Shown: positions 56,391 through 64,000 of the stretch, piece after piece
How positions within the stretch are numbered: position 1 is the stretch's first letter
How the letters are laid out: each line of letters begins with the position of its first letter
NCBI RefSeq assembly: GCF_900104725.1
Contig: NZ_LT629758.1
Span: 10,148,001-10,212,000 of the forward strand
Reading direction: 5' to 3'
DNA length: 64,000 bases
DNA from: Actinoplanes derwentensis
GTDB lineage: Bacteria; Actinomycetota; Actinomycetes; Mycobacteriales; Micromonosporaceae
Translations under genes and position numbers: made by a program
The notes under the pieces: model-generated
Databases searched by the model: none
Seen by the model: the letters and a program-made list of their open reading frames with translations, nothing else
What the model was told of the DNA's origin: nothing

Positions 56391-57510
56391 GATCCGCGTC
56401 CCGCGGCTCAACGCCAACGACACGACGTACACCCTGGTCGAGTGGCTACAGCACGACGGCGCCTATGTGGAGGCCGGCGATCCGATCGCCGTCGTCGAGA
56501 CGACCAAGGCGACTGAGGAACTGGAGATGGCCAACGCCGGGTTCCTGTTGCAGAGAGTCTCGCCGCCGACCGATCTTCCGGTCAATGCACTGATCGGGTA
56601 CGGGTTCGACACCGCCGATGAGCTGGCGGCCGGCCGTTCTTCGACGGCAGTTCCCGCCGTGCCGCGGGTACCGGAGACTTTCGTTCTGAGCGATTCCGCC
56701 CGAGAGCTTGCGACCACCCACGGAATCAGCAGCAGTCAGCTCGCCAGGCTCGGGCTCCGGCTCATCCGGGCCGCCGATCTCGACGGCCTCATCACCCGTG
56801 TCCGTGATGACGAACCAGAAACGTCCGGGCGGCGTCATCAGCAGGCGGTGGCCGAGGTCGTCACCAGGTCACATCGCGAAATCCCGGCCGCCTTCACCGT
56901 GACCAAGGTGCTGCTGGACCGGACTGTTCATGCCCTGCGCGGTTTCTCCCGCCACGCCGAGGTGGTCGCAGGCATCCCCGAACTGGTGGTGGCGGCAGTT
57001 GCCCGGGCGGGTGCGGCCTTCCCTCGGCTGTTCGCGCCGTTCGGCAGCGGGACTGAACCCACTGGATCCAAGGACGTCGCCGTCACCATCGACATGGGCA
57101 CCGGCCTGTTCCTGCCGGTGGTGAAGGCTGCCTCGGATTTGGGTCTGGGGGAGATCTGCGAGATCATGATGGACTTCCGGCGGAAAGCCCTGCGTAGCTC
57201 CTTCCGCGCCGCGGACCTGAGTGCCGGCGGGGACATCGCCGTTTCGCTCACCGTCGAGCCGGACATCGTGTTCACTCAACCGATAGTGTTTCCCCAACAC
57301 TGTTGCATGGTGTCGATCGGCGCCACCCTCAACGAGCTTCGGTTCGACGAGAACCGGCAGGTGCACGAACGCTCCTATCTCTACCTTGGTCTGAGCTACG
57401 ACCATCGGGTGGTCAACGGCGCTGAGGCGACGCGGTTCCTAAGTGCCGTCAAGGCGGATCTCGAGGACGCCGAACGCTGGCTGCCGATGCCAGACGGAGC
57501 GGCGTCTTGA
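56383..57510 (+). CDS. E2-type lipoyl acyltransferase with altered catalytic motif
   Basis: 375 residues from GTG 56383 (AGGGGGA upstream). Domains in order: lipoyl domain with AVVETTKATEELEM (lipoyl Lys ~K42), peripheral subunit-binding domain VLSDSARELATTHG ... LARLGLRLIRAADL (~105-140), and a catalytic 2-oxoacid dehydrogenase acyltransferase domain (~150-375). The canonical DHRxxDG reads YDHRVVNGAE: His341 is kept but Asp is replaced by Asn345. The protein should carry the acyl group on lipoate and hand it to CoA or, as inferred here, to the ACP. It overlaps the E1beta gene by eight bases and ends overlapping the next start (TTGA). Confidence 0.85.
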   Translation: MHEIRVPRLNANDTTYTLVEWLQHDGAYVEAGDPIAVVETTKATEELEMANAGFLLQRVSPPTDLPVNALIGYGFDTADELAAGRSSTAVPAVPRVPETFVLSDSARELATTHGISSSQLARLGLRLIRAADLDGLITRVRDDEPETSGRRHQQAVAEVVTRSHREIPAAFTVTKVLLDRTVHALRGFSRHAEVVAGIPELVVAAVARAGAAFPRLFAPFGSGTEPTGSKDVAVTIDMGTGLFLPVVKAASDLGLGEICEIMMDFRRKALRSSFRAADLSAGGDIAVSLTVEPDIVFTQPIVFPQHCCMVSIGATLNELRFDENRQVHERSYLYLGLSYDHRVVNGAEATRFLSAVKADLEDAERWLPMPDGAAS

Positions 57511-59033
57511 CGGCGGCGTCCGACCTGCTGTCGATCCGGTCCCGATGGCGGGAGCTGTCGGCGGACGACGCCGGAGCGGCGCTGAGCATTGCGTTGCTGG
57601 GTAGCTACACCATCGATCCGATCGCCCCGTACCTCGGTGTGGACCTGCACGACGCCGGCATCCGGGTGGACATCAGCGTGGCGCCGTTCAACCGGATCGT
57701 CCAGGAATGTGCCGACGACAGCAGCGCCACCGCGCACAAGCGTCCCCACGCGATGGTGGTCTCGCCTCGTGTTCAGGAGCTCGGGTGGACGGCGGGGTCG
57801 ACCGCCGAGGAGACAGGCGAGGCGTTGGTCGCACTGGTCGACACTGCGGTGCGGGCCGCGCAGCGGTGGGAGGCGGCTCTCATCGTCGTGGTTCCGATGC
57901 TGGCCGACGCCGGGATGTCACCCCATCTGCAGACGCTCATACGGGATCGGATCGCCGGTCTCGCCGGGGTCGACATCGTCGAGGCCGACGACGCGGTCGC
58001 CGGCCTCGACGATGCGGAGCTCTTCCATCCTGCCCTGTACGAGTTCGCCAAGATCCCGTTCCGCGAAGCGGTCTTCGCCCGCATCGCGGCGCGGATCGCG
58101 CGGGTTCTCGTGTGCCGGCGGGCTGGTCCGATCACCGGCTTGGTGGTGGATGGCGCAAGCCCGGCCTGGCCGTCGGCCGCCGAGGCCGAAGCCTTGATGA
58201 ACACGGTTCCCGCCGAAGTCCGGATCGCGGTGCGGTACGACGCAACGTACGCCTCGGTCCCGCCCTGGATCCCGGCCCGCTCCGAATGGTGGGATCCCGA
58301 ATCCTCCTTGAGCGATCAGCTCGGCGGATTCGTCCGGCGTTGTGGTGGTCACCCGGCCGGCGTCCTCCTCGTGTCCCCCGAAGCGAAGGAAGCGGCCATC
58401 GCCACCGGCGTCACCCCGTGGTCGATCGACGAGCCGTTGCCGTCGTACCGGGGATCCGGCACCGGCCTCCGTCCCTCCGGCCCGGCGGCCGCCGAAATGG
58501 CGGGATCCGACGGCCTGGCGGGCTATATCGAATCTCTGGACGTCCGGATCGTTCCGTCGCGCCTAGGTGCCGGCGGACTGCCGACGTTCAAGGACCTGCT
58601 CCGGAAGACTGCCGAATTCAGTCTCGGCCCCCTTTCCGGACAACGGTTGCTCGAGGCTCTTTCAGCTGTCCGGATGTCACTGGAGGTGTTCGAGATCAGC
58701 GATCGGATGGGCGCGTACGGAAGGGCCGCGGCATGGTTGCTGCGTGCCGACCGGCAGACCTGTCATGTTGATGCGTTCCTGATCACCTGCCCGGCACTCG
58801 GACGCGGGGTCGAGGCACGTCTGCAACGGGAGATCGTCCGCTGGGCCAAGGAGCAGGGATGCGTCCGGATCGTCGTGGCGGCCGAGGACACTGGACGCAA
58901 CGGCGCAGCCCTCGCCTATCTGCGTGACAACGACGACTGGGGTGGCATGGACATCACCCTGCACATCGGCACCAGCGACCGTCGTGCCGGTGTGTCGGCG
59001 GCCGCCCCGAGCACTCACAGATCTGGGGTGTGA
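57507..59033 (+). CDS. FkbH-like protein with a degenerate HAD site and a GNAT-like C-terminus (2)
   Basis: 508 residues from a TTG at 57507. The N-terminal domain is FkbH-like (SIALLGSYTIDPIAPYLGVD ... ISVAPFNRIVQE), leading to LYEFAKIPFREAVFARIAAR. At motif I the family's VLDCDNTLWGG is LVVDGASPAWPS: D215 remains but the second Asp and the Thr are lost. The C-terminal third matches the FkbH acyltransferase-like end (FKDLLRKTAEFSLGPLSGQR, YGRAAAWLLR, FLITCPALGRGVEARLQREI). It is full-length compared with FkbH proteins, unlike the shorter paralogue at 53044, so the GNAT-like part may still transfer an acyl group. Confidence 0.65.
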   Translation: MTAASDLLSIRSRWRELSADDAGAALSIALLGSYTIDPIAPYLGVDLHDAGIRVDISVAPFNRIVQECADDSSATAHKRPHAMVVSPRVQELGWTAGSTAEETGEALVALVDTAVRAAQRWEAALIVVVPMLADAGMSPHLQTLIRDRIAGLAGVDIVEADDAVAGLDDAELFHPALYEFAKIPFREAVFARIAARIARVLVCRRAGPITGLVVDGASPAWPSAAEAEALMNTVPAEVRIAVRYDATYASVPPWIPARSEWWDPESSLSDQLGGFVRRCGGHPAGVLLVSPEAKEAAIATGVTPWSIDEPLPSYRGSGTGLRPSGPAAAEMAGSDGLAGYIESLDVRIVPSRLGAGGLPTFKDLLRKTAEFSLGPLSGQRLLEALSAVRMSLEVFEISDRMGAYGRAAAWLLRADRQTCHVDAFLITCPALGRGVEARLQREIVRWAKEQGCVRIVVAAEDTGRNGAALAYLRDNDDWGGMDITLHIGTSDRRAGVSAAAPSTHRSGV

Positions 59034-59034
59034 A

Positions 59035-60456
59035 ATGACGACGATCTGGTCCCGTTTCCTCGAGCAGGTTGAGAAGCGCCCGGAGGATCCGGCGATGGCC
59101 GGGCCTGGCGGGGTTTTCAGCTATGCCGACCTGGCCGGCCGTACGGAGCAGCTAGCGTCGATGCTCGCCCGCCGCGCCGGACCGGGTGACGTGGTCGGGA
59201 TGTCTGTGCGGACCACGTACGGTGCCGTGCGAGGGATGCTGGCGGCGAGTGCGGCGGGCGCGGCGTTTCTGCCCCTTGGCGAGGACGACCGCAGTGCGCG
59301 GCGCCGGATGCTGCTCGACGACTCCGGCGCAGTGGCGTTGATGCACCAGCCGGCGCCGGGCGACGACATCGAGGTCGACCAGCTCGGCGGTGGGGAGCCG
59401 GGCAGCGTCCCACAGGGATCGGCCTACCTCATGTACACCTCGGGGTCCACCGGCCGGCCGAAGGCCGTCGTGGTCTCAGAGCAGGCGTTGTCCGACCGCC
59501 TCACGGGTCTGTCCAGGATGCCCGGGTTGCAGGCCGGTGAGTCGATCCTGGCCCTGACGGCCTTCACCTTCGACATCTGCCTGGCCGAATTGCTTCTGCC
59601 GCTGATGGTCGGCGCGACCGTTGTGGCCTCCAGCCCTTCAGCGCAGCAGGATCCCGCGGTATTCGCCGAGGACGTCGCTCGCCACCGTCCCGACGTCACG
59701 CAGGCGACACCCAGCTTCTGGCGATTCGTGGTACGGGCGGGCTGGACCGGTATCGGTGCGCGACGGATCTGGTGCGGTGGCGAAGCGTTGTCGCCCGCGC
59801 TTGCCCGGGATCTGCTGGATCGTGGCACCGAGTTGTGGAACGTCTATGGGCCTACCGAGGCCACCATCTGGGCCCTGGCTGACCGGGTCAACGACGCGAA
59901 CAGGATTCGTCTCGGTGTCCCGGTGCCCGGTTCGGGTGTGCGCCTGATCGCAGGGAACGGCTCAACGGTGGAGGACCACACGCAGGGCAGCGGCGAGATC
60001 GTGTTGACCGGGGAGGGTATCGCGACAGGCTACCTCAGGCGACCCGAACTGACCGCGGCTGCGTTCGGATCGGTCGGAACCTTACCGCTGCCGCATTACC
60101 GCACGGGGGACTTCGGTCGCTGGGACAGCAGCGGCGCCCTGGAGTTTCTCGGCCGGCGCGACGCTCAGGTGAAGATCCGCGGCCATCGTCTCGAGCTGGG
60201 GGAGGTGGAGGCTGTCATCGAGCGGCATCCCGAGGTCAGTGAGTCGGTCGTCTTTCTGGTGCACGGTGACGATCCGGTTCGCGCCTATCTCGTCGCGGTG
60301 ATCGTGGGTTCATCAGCCGGTGCCGTACGGACCTGGGCGAACGAGAATCTCCCCGGCCACGCGGTCCCGCGTCGCATCGTGGTGGTCCCGGCTCTGCCGC
60401 GCACGACTGCCGGAAAGGTCGATCGTGTCAGCCTGGGCGCGTCTTTGGGCCTGTGA
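59035..60456 (+). CDS. Stand-alone NRPS adenylation domain
   Basis: 473 residues from ATG 59035. Core motifs are [58 protein letters not shown] and FLGRRDAQVKIRGHRLELGE, ending in RTTAGKVDRVSL with the catalytic Lys. No carrier is attached. Pocket positions read by eye give D-I-A-Q-W-G-V-I-W-K, which I cannot match to a known substrate. It probably loads a carrier lacking its own A domain in cis: the T-E protein, or the C-lobe-T protein encoded just downstream on the other strand. Confidence 0.88.
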   Translation: MTTIWSRFLEQVEKRPEDPAMAGPGGVFSYADLAGRTEQLASMLARRAGPGDVVGMSVRTTYGAVRGMLAASAAGAAFLPLGEDDRSARRRMLLDDSGAVALMHQPAPGDDIEVDQLGGGEPGSVPQGSAYLMYTSGSTGRPKAVVVSEQALSDRLTGLSRMPGLQAGESILALTAFTFDICLAELLLPLMVGATVVASSPSAQQDPAVFAEDVARHRPDVTQATPSFWRFVVRAGWTGIGARRIWCGGEALSPALARDLLDRGTELWNVYGPTEATIWALADRVNDANRIRLGVPVPGSGVRLIAGNGSTVEDHTQGSGEIVLTGEGIATGYLRRPELTAAAFGSVGTLPLPHYRTGDFGRWDSSGALEFLGRRDAQVKIRGHRLELGEVEAVIERHPEVSESVVFLVHGDDPVRAYLVAVIVGSSAGAVRTWANENLPGHAVPRRIVVVPALPRTTAGKVDRVSLGASLGL

Positions 60457-60473
60457 GGAAGTGCTGCCGTTCA

Positions 60474-61409
60474 TCACTGCTCCCCGGTGGACAACCGGGT
60501 GACGGCGGCGGTCAGCGTCGTGAGAGTCGGACAGTCGAACACGTACCGCATCGCCATGCGTTCGGTGAAGCGCTCCCGGATCTCGGCCACGAGTTCCAGA
60601 GCGAGAAGAGAATGACCACCCAGGTCGAAGAAGTCGTCGTCGGGCTGGACGCTGTCCACCTCCAGCAGCTCGCACCAGATCGCGGCTAGTTCGCCCAGGA
60701 CGGCGCTGGCCGGGCCGGGCGCCGCCACCGGCGCCAGTTTCGCGGATTCGGACGCATGGCCTGCCTGTATCAGGGCCGCGCAATCAGCGAGCGGGTCGTC
60801 GACGAGGGATGCGACGAGCCGGGCGACCCGGTCGGCGGCCGGTACGCCGCCGGTCGGCGTTCGGCTGACGACCCGCAGGGTGACACCGTCGGTGTCGATG
60901 CGTCCGGTCAGCACGAGTGGCCAGTCCGCCTGGACCGTCTGGAGTGGCTCCACAACCGAGACCATGGTCACGCCGTGTGCCGCCGCGGCGGGACATCCGT
61001 CCGCTGCGTGAAGCACGTCGGTCAGCGATCCGAGGAACCGGTCGAGCAGTCCGGCCAGCGAGTCGCCGGGTTGTACCGGAACCAGTACGGGCAGCAATCC
61101 GCCGTCGGCGTCTGGCGTGGCCGTGCCTACGATCCGGTCACCCGGCTCAGCCGCGAAGAGTCCCGCCAGCAGGCTGAGAAGCGCGAGCAGCCGAACCGGC
61201 GCGTCGCCGGTGAGGGTTTGCAGATCGGCGGCGAGCGAGGCGGTGAGTGGGACGGAGACGACGCGAGGTTCGGCGGTGAGGTCCTCCCGAGGGACGCCGG
61301 CGGCCCGAGCGGCCGTCGGCTGCTCGGCCCACCATCGCCGGGAGCGGATGCCCTCGGTGGAGGTTTCCCGCAGGCGACGCAGCAGGAGCGGCGGGACAGC
61401 GGCATTCAT
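60474..61409 (-). CDS. Partial condensation domain (C-lobe) fused to a carrier domain
   Basis: 311 residues. The first ~210 residues resemble only the C-terminal lobe of a condensation domain (RRWWAEQPTAAR, VVSVPLTASLAADLQTL, VLVPVQPGDSLAGLLDRFLG); there is no HHxxxDG. A carrier follows with AIWCELLEVDSVQPDDDFFD and LGGHSLLALELVAE (Ser267). The start overlaps the stop of the full C-domain gene upstream on the same strand (ATGA at 61406), so both are made together. It could be a loadable carrier for the stand-alone A domain, with the C-lobe acting as a docking platform. Confidence 0.7.
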   Translation of the reverse strand: MNAAVPPLLLRRLRETSTEGIRSRRWWAEQPTAARAAGVPREDLTAEPRVVSVPLTASLAADLQTLTGDAPVRLLALLSLLAGLFAAEPGDRIVGTATPDADGGLLPVLVPVQPGDSLAGLLDRFLGSLTDVLHAADGCPAAAAHGVTMVSVVEPLQTVQADWPLVLTGRIDTDGVTLRVVSRTPTGGVPAADRVARLVASLVDDPLADCAALIQAGHASESAKLAPVAAPGPASAVLGELAAIWCELLEVDSVQPDDDFFDLGGHSLLALELVAEIRERFTERMAMRYVFDCPTLTTLTAAVTRLSTGEQ

Positions 61410-62734
61410 CGCAACCGGCCGTCGTCGAAGCTGAATCCGTGCAGATCACGGACCGGGTCCGGACGAAGGTCGGCGAGTGTCGCGGTGTCGTCGGCGGCGA
61501 GCTGTAGCAGAATCGCCTCCATGGCGCCCAGCATCCGTGGGATCCCTTCCGTTCCGAGATAGGACCGACTAGCCCTCAGCGTGATGGTCAGGCCCGCTCC
61601 GGTGCTCATTGCGAGGTGGAAAGCCGGTCCGCTCTGGCGGCGGGGACGCTCCCATGAGATGGCGGTCACCGCAGGATGGTCTGGCGGGAAATCGGCCGGG
61701 CTGTCGCCGAGGAAGTTGAAGTAGCAGTCGAATTCCAGCGGGTGCGGCGCCGGCTGGCCGGCAGCACGAAGGTGTTCGCCGAGAGCATCGACGCTGTACT
61801 CGGCGTTGCTGTAGGCCTCCATGCTGCCCGCATAGACCAGCCGGACGAACTCACCCGCTGGTTGCTCCGGGCGATCCACCGCAGTGAGGGGAGCAAGCTG
61901 ATTCATGGACGTGACCATGGTTGCCCACCGCCTCTTGAAGCGGTTCGACGCCATCAGGCCGAACGTCGTCGCTGACCTGCCAGTCGTCCGGAACAACGCG
62001 AGGTAGCCCGCCGACAGCGCCACCGCCTGCAGGGAGACGCCGAGACGGGAACTGACCGCGGTGGCCGCCGCCTGCGATCGGGTGGAGAACAGCGTGGCCT
62101 GACTGCGTGGAGTGCGGTCGGTGCCCTGCCGGTCGGCAGGGACGAACGACGCCCACCGCTGGGTCCAGAACGCCAGGGCCATCTCGTGCCGGCGCGTAGC
62201 ACCGCGCTCGGCTTCGGCGAGCTCAAGCGGTTGGGCCGGGACCTGCACGGTGTCGCCGGCCAGGCAGGCCCGGAACTGCGAGGCAGCCGACCGCATGCCT
62301 GTGTCGTCGGCGGCGACGTGGTGGAACACCGCGATCAGACCGGTCACCCCGCCTTCGCGCTGGACTACCGCGGCCCGGCATGGCGGCTCGACGCCTACAT
62401 CGAAGGGTTCCTGGGCCGGCGGCAGCGTTGTCCACCAGCCCGGTGCCAGATCCCATCCTGAGGCGTCAATGACCGGTAGCGAGGCTCTGGCGTGAATCCC
62501 GACCCGTTGCCGAGGGTCGATCGAATCGACACGCGAATACGTCGTCCGTAGCGATTCGTTAGCCTCTACGACAAGGTTCCAGGCGCTCTCCACCGCGGCG
62601 GCCCCGATACCTGCGGGTAGTTCCCAGAATTGCGCGGTATTGGCGTCCACCGGGCCGGGCGGCCCCAGATGTTCGACGGATCGCAGAACGGACAGCTGCC
62701 CGAAGGTGACGGGCCCTTCCTTCGCGACGATCAA
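61406..62734 (-). CDS. Condensation-domain protein with variant active site
   Basis: 442 residues comprising one condensation domain: VTFGQLSVLRSVEHLGPPGP, VVEANESLRTTYS, the active-site AVFHHVAADDTGMRS (H138-H139; the Asp is kept, the Gly of HHxxxDG is replaced by Asp), and FGLMASNRFKRRWATMVTSM, then FNFLGDSPADFPPDH. It has no attached carrier. With its coupled downstream partner it could form a split condensation unit acting on the assembly line in trans. Confidence 0.8.
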   Translation of the reverse strand: MIVAKEGPVTFGQLSVLRSVEHLGPPGPVDANTAQFWELPAGIGAAAVESAWNLVVEANESLRTTYSRVDSIDPRQRVGIHARASLPVIDASGWDLAPGWWTTLPPAQEPFDVGVEPPCRAAVVQREGGVTGLIAVFHHVAADDTGMRSAASQFRACLAGDTVQVPAQPLELAEAERGATRRHEMALAFWTQRWASFVPADRQGTDRTPRSQATLFSTRSQAAATAVSSRLGVSLQAVALSAGYLALFRTTGRSATTFGLMASNRFKRRWATMVTSMNQLAPLTAVDRPEQPAGEFVRLVYAGSMEAYSNAEYSVDALGEHLRAAGQPAPHPLEFDCYFNFLGDSPADFPPDHPAVTAISWERPRRQSGPAFHLAMSTGAGLTITLRASRSYLGTEGIPRMLGAMEAILLQLAADDTATLADLRPDPVRDLHGFSFDDGRLR

Positions 62735-62898
62735 CTCGCCTCCAGTGCAATCATCCGATCCTGGTTTTCGGGTGACTATACCGGCGACCGGGTGGCCGTG
62801 TCCTTTGTGCAGAAGTCACCCGCGGTCTGGTGGATGCGATACGCGCTTTCCGCTTAAGATCGCTTCATCTCGGTCCCGTACAGGAAACGGGTGACTCT
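62735..62898. promoter_or_regulatory. Divergent promoter region
   Basis: 164 bp between the minus-strand C-domain gene and the plus-strand monooxygenase gene; it must contain both start regions. No copy of the 36-bp StrR-type repeat and no obvious palindrome were found. Confidence 0.45.
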
Positions 62899-63930
62899 GT
62901 GGACTTCAGTTTGTTCTACTTCGCGGACGGCGACGCCTCGTCGGCGCAGGGATACCGGCTGCTTTTGGACGGTGCCCGATTCGCTGATGCAAACGGGCTC
63001 GTGGCTGTGTGGACCCCCGAACGGCATTTCCATCCATTTGGCGGCCGATATCCGAACCCGGCGGTCACCGGTGCGGCGGTGGCCGCGATAACCGAGAGGG
63101 TGCAGATTCGGGCAGGCAGCGTGGTCGGTCCGCTGCACCATCCGGCTCGGATCGTCGAGGATTGGTCGGTGGTCGACAATCTGTCAAACGGCCGGGTGGG
63201 TATTTCCCTCGCATCCGGCTGGAGCCCTGCCGATTTCGTCCTGCGCCCCGACGCCTATGCCGACCGCGGCCAGCGGGTGCTGGACGCGGTGACAGAAATC
63301 AGCACGATCTGGCGCGGCGGCGGTTTCGTCGGAACCGACGGCAAAGGTGCCGAGGTCACCACGTCCGTGTATCCGCGCCCGGTGCAGCGCACCCTTCCGA
63401 TCTGGCTCACCAGCGCCGGGCGCTCGGAGACATTCAAGAACGCGGGGCGGCTCGGCGTGGGAGTGCTCACCCATCTGATCGGCCAGGACCTGGACCGGCT
63501 CGCGGAGTCCATCGCCGCCTACCGGGCAGCCCGGGTACGGCACGGGCATGCCGGGCGCGGGCACGTCGCCCTGATGCTGCACACTTTCCTCGCCGCCGAT
63601 GTCGACGAGGCGCGGGACATCGTCCGGGCGCCCTTCTCGCGCTATCTACGCAGCAACTTCAGTCTGGTGGAGAAGAGTTTCGGACGGTTTGCCTCTCGTC
63701 AGCCCACTGCTGCGGACATCGAAATCCTCATCGATCGTTCCTTCGAGCGGTATTTCCAAACCGCCGGGCTGTTCGGATCTATCGACGACGTGCGTCCGAT
63801 GGTTAACCGGCTTGCCCAGGCGGGGGTGGACGAGGTCGCCGCGCTAATCGATTTCGGAGTCGACCATCAGATGGTGCTCGACAGCCTCCCCCTGCTGGCG
63901 GAGTTGCAGGAAGCATCGATCAAGAATTAA
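62899..63930 (+). CDS. Luciferase-like flavin-dependent monooxygenase of natural-product type
   Basis: 343 residues from GTG 62899 (VDFSLFYFADGD); the longer frame to 62830 lacks family similarity at its N-terminus. It shows the TIM-barrel LLM pattern of the secondary-metabolism subgroup: LLLDGARFADANGLVAVWTP, ERHFHPFGGRYPNPAVTGAA, VVGPLHHPARIVEDWSVVDN and GRVGISLASGWSPADFVLRP. These enzymes use reduced flavin and oxygen and are often free-standing or fused in NRPS/PKS clusters. A hydroxylation of a carrier-bound intermediate is likely, but the substrate is unknown. Confidence 0.88.
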   Translation: MDFSLFYFADGDASSAQGYRLLLDGARFADANGLVAVWTPERHFHPFGGRYPNPAVTGAAVAAITERVQIRAGSVVGPLHHPARIVEDWSVVDNLSNGRVGISLASGWSPADFVLRPDAYADRGQRVLDAVTEISTIWRGGGFVGTDGKGAEVTTSVYPRPVQRTLPIWLTSAGRSETFKNAGRLGVGVLTHLIGQDLDRLAESIAAYRAARVRHGHAGRGHVALMLHTFLAADVDEARDIVRAPFSRYLRSNFSLVEKSFGRFASRQPTAADIEILIDRSFERYFQTAGLFGSIDDVRPMVNRLAQAGVDEVAALIDFGVDHQMVLDSLPLLAELQEASIKN

Positions 63931-63950
63931 ATGTGGAGCACCATGGGCGC

Positions 63951-63981
63951 TGTGCAACTGCGCAAGTTACGCACTTGCACA
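63951..63981. repeat. Short imperfect hairpin after the monooxygenase gene
   Basis: TGTGCAA-C-TGCG and CGCA-C-TTGCACA flank a 7-nt loop (11 paired bases, one C-C mismatch), 21 bases past the stop at 63930. It could be a terminator or an operator for a gene beyond the window. Confidence 0.35.
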
Positions 63982-64000
63982 GATGCTTCCGCTAACGGGG

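Noticed and set aside
54484..57510. Housekeeping pyruvate or branched-chain dehydrogenase operon unrelated to the cluster
   Set aside because: The genes overlap an ACP gene and an FkbH-like gene within a continuous coupled string, and no E3 gene is present; a specialised role is more likely.

Overview
The window is high-GC actinomycete DNA. The mix of type VII secretion genes, a StrR-type regulator, an NRPS cluster and actinobacterial IS families suggests a filamentous genus, probably Micromonosporaceae (Actinoplanes-like). That genus-level guess is inference from gene style only.

Layout. (1) 1-8510 is ordinary accessory chromosome: the 3' part of an EccC-type ATPase, a WXG100-like protein with a partner, a lipoprotein / LysM-like membrane protein / ferric-reductase-like operon, and a metallo-beta-lactamase-rhodanese enzyme. 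(2) 8534-12560 is a scrapyard of mobile DNA: an intact-looking IS3 element, a tyrosine integrase cut off by it, a tRNA-Pro 3'-half that looks like an attachment site, and remnants of a Uma2 nuclease, two transposases and a UvrD-type helicase. (3) 12599-32129 is a defence/conflict island broken up by IS remnants. It holds a DUF4365-TPR protein with a decayed second copy, a kinase-like cassette, a Septu-like ATPase + HNH pair, a truncated REase-like gene and a Gabija-like OLD nuclease + UvrD helicase pair. (4) 32693-63930 is a nonribosomal peptide cluster that continues beyond the window.

The NRPS cluster opens with a StrR-family regulator. It is preceded by two tandem 36-bp repeats, each containing a 10-bp inverted repeat, which are probable operator sites. 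A long, mostly overlapping plus-strand gene string then runs from about 34458 to 60456: free C domain, PhyH dioxygenase, C-A-T (imino-acid-like pocket), second 2OG-Fe(II) oxygenase, MbtH, C-A-T (Asn-like pocket), O-carbamoyltransferase, T-E, methyltransferase, T-C-A (Leu-like pocket), MFS exporter, FkbH-like protein, ACP, E1alpha, E1beta, E2, second FkbH-like protein, and a stand-alone A domain. Two minus-strand genes (C-lobe+T, and C) and a luciferase-like monooxygenase finish the window. No thioesterase was seen.

The most unusual part is 53044-59033. A complete pyruvate-dehydrogenase-like E1alpha/E1beta/E2 set sits with a free ACP between two FkbH-like proteins whose HAD catalytic aspartates are missing. 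I infer a pathway that moves a short (probably two-carbon) acyl unit from a ThDP/lipoyl intermediate onto an ACP for the peptide assembly line. This resembles in logic the NapB/NapD and QncN/QncL hydroxyethyl-transfer systems but has separate subunits. The product is unknown. It is predicted to be a hydroxylated, O-carbamoylated peptide containing a proline/pipecolate-like residue, an Asn-like residue, one D-residue, a hydrophobic residue and the acyl unit.
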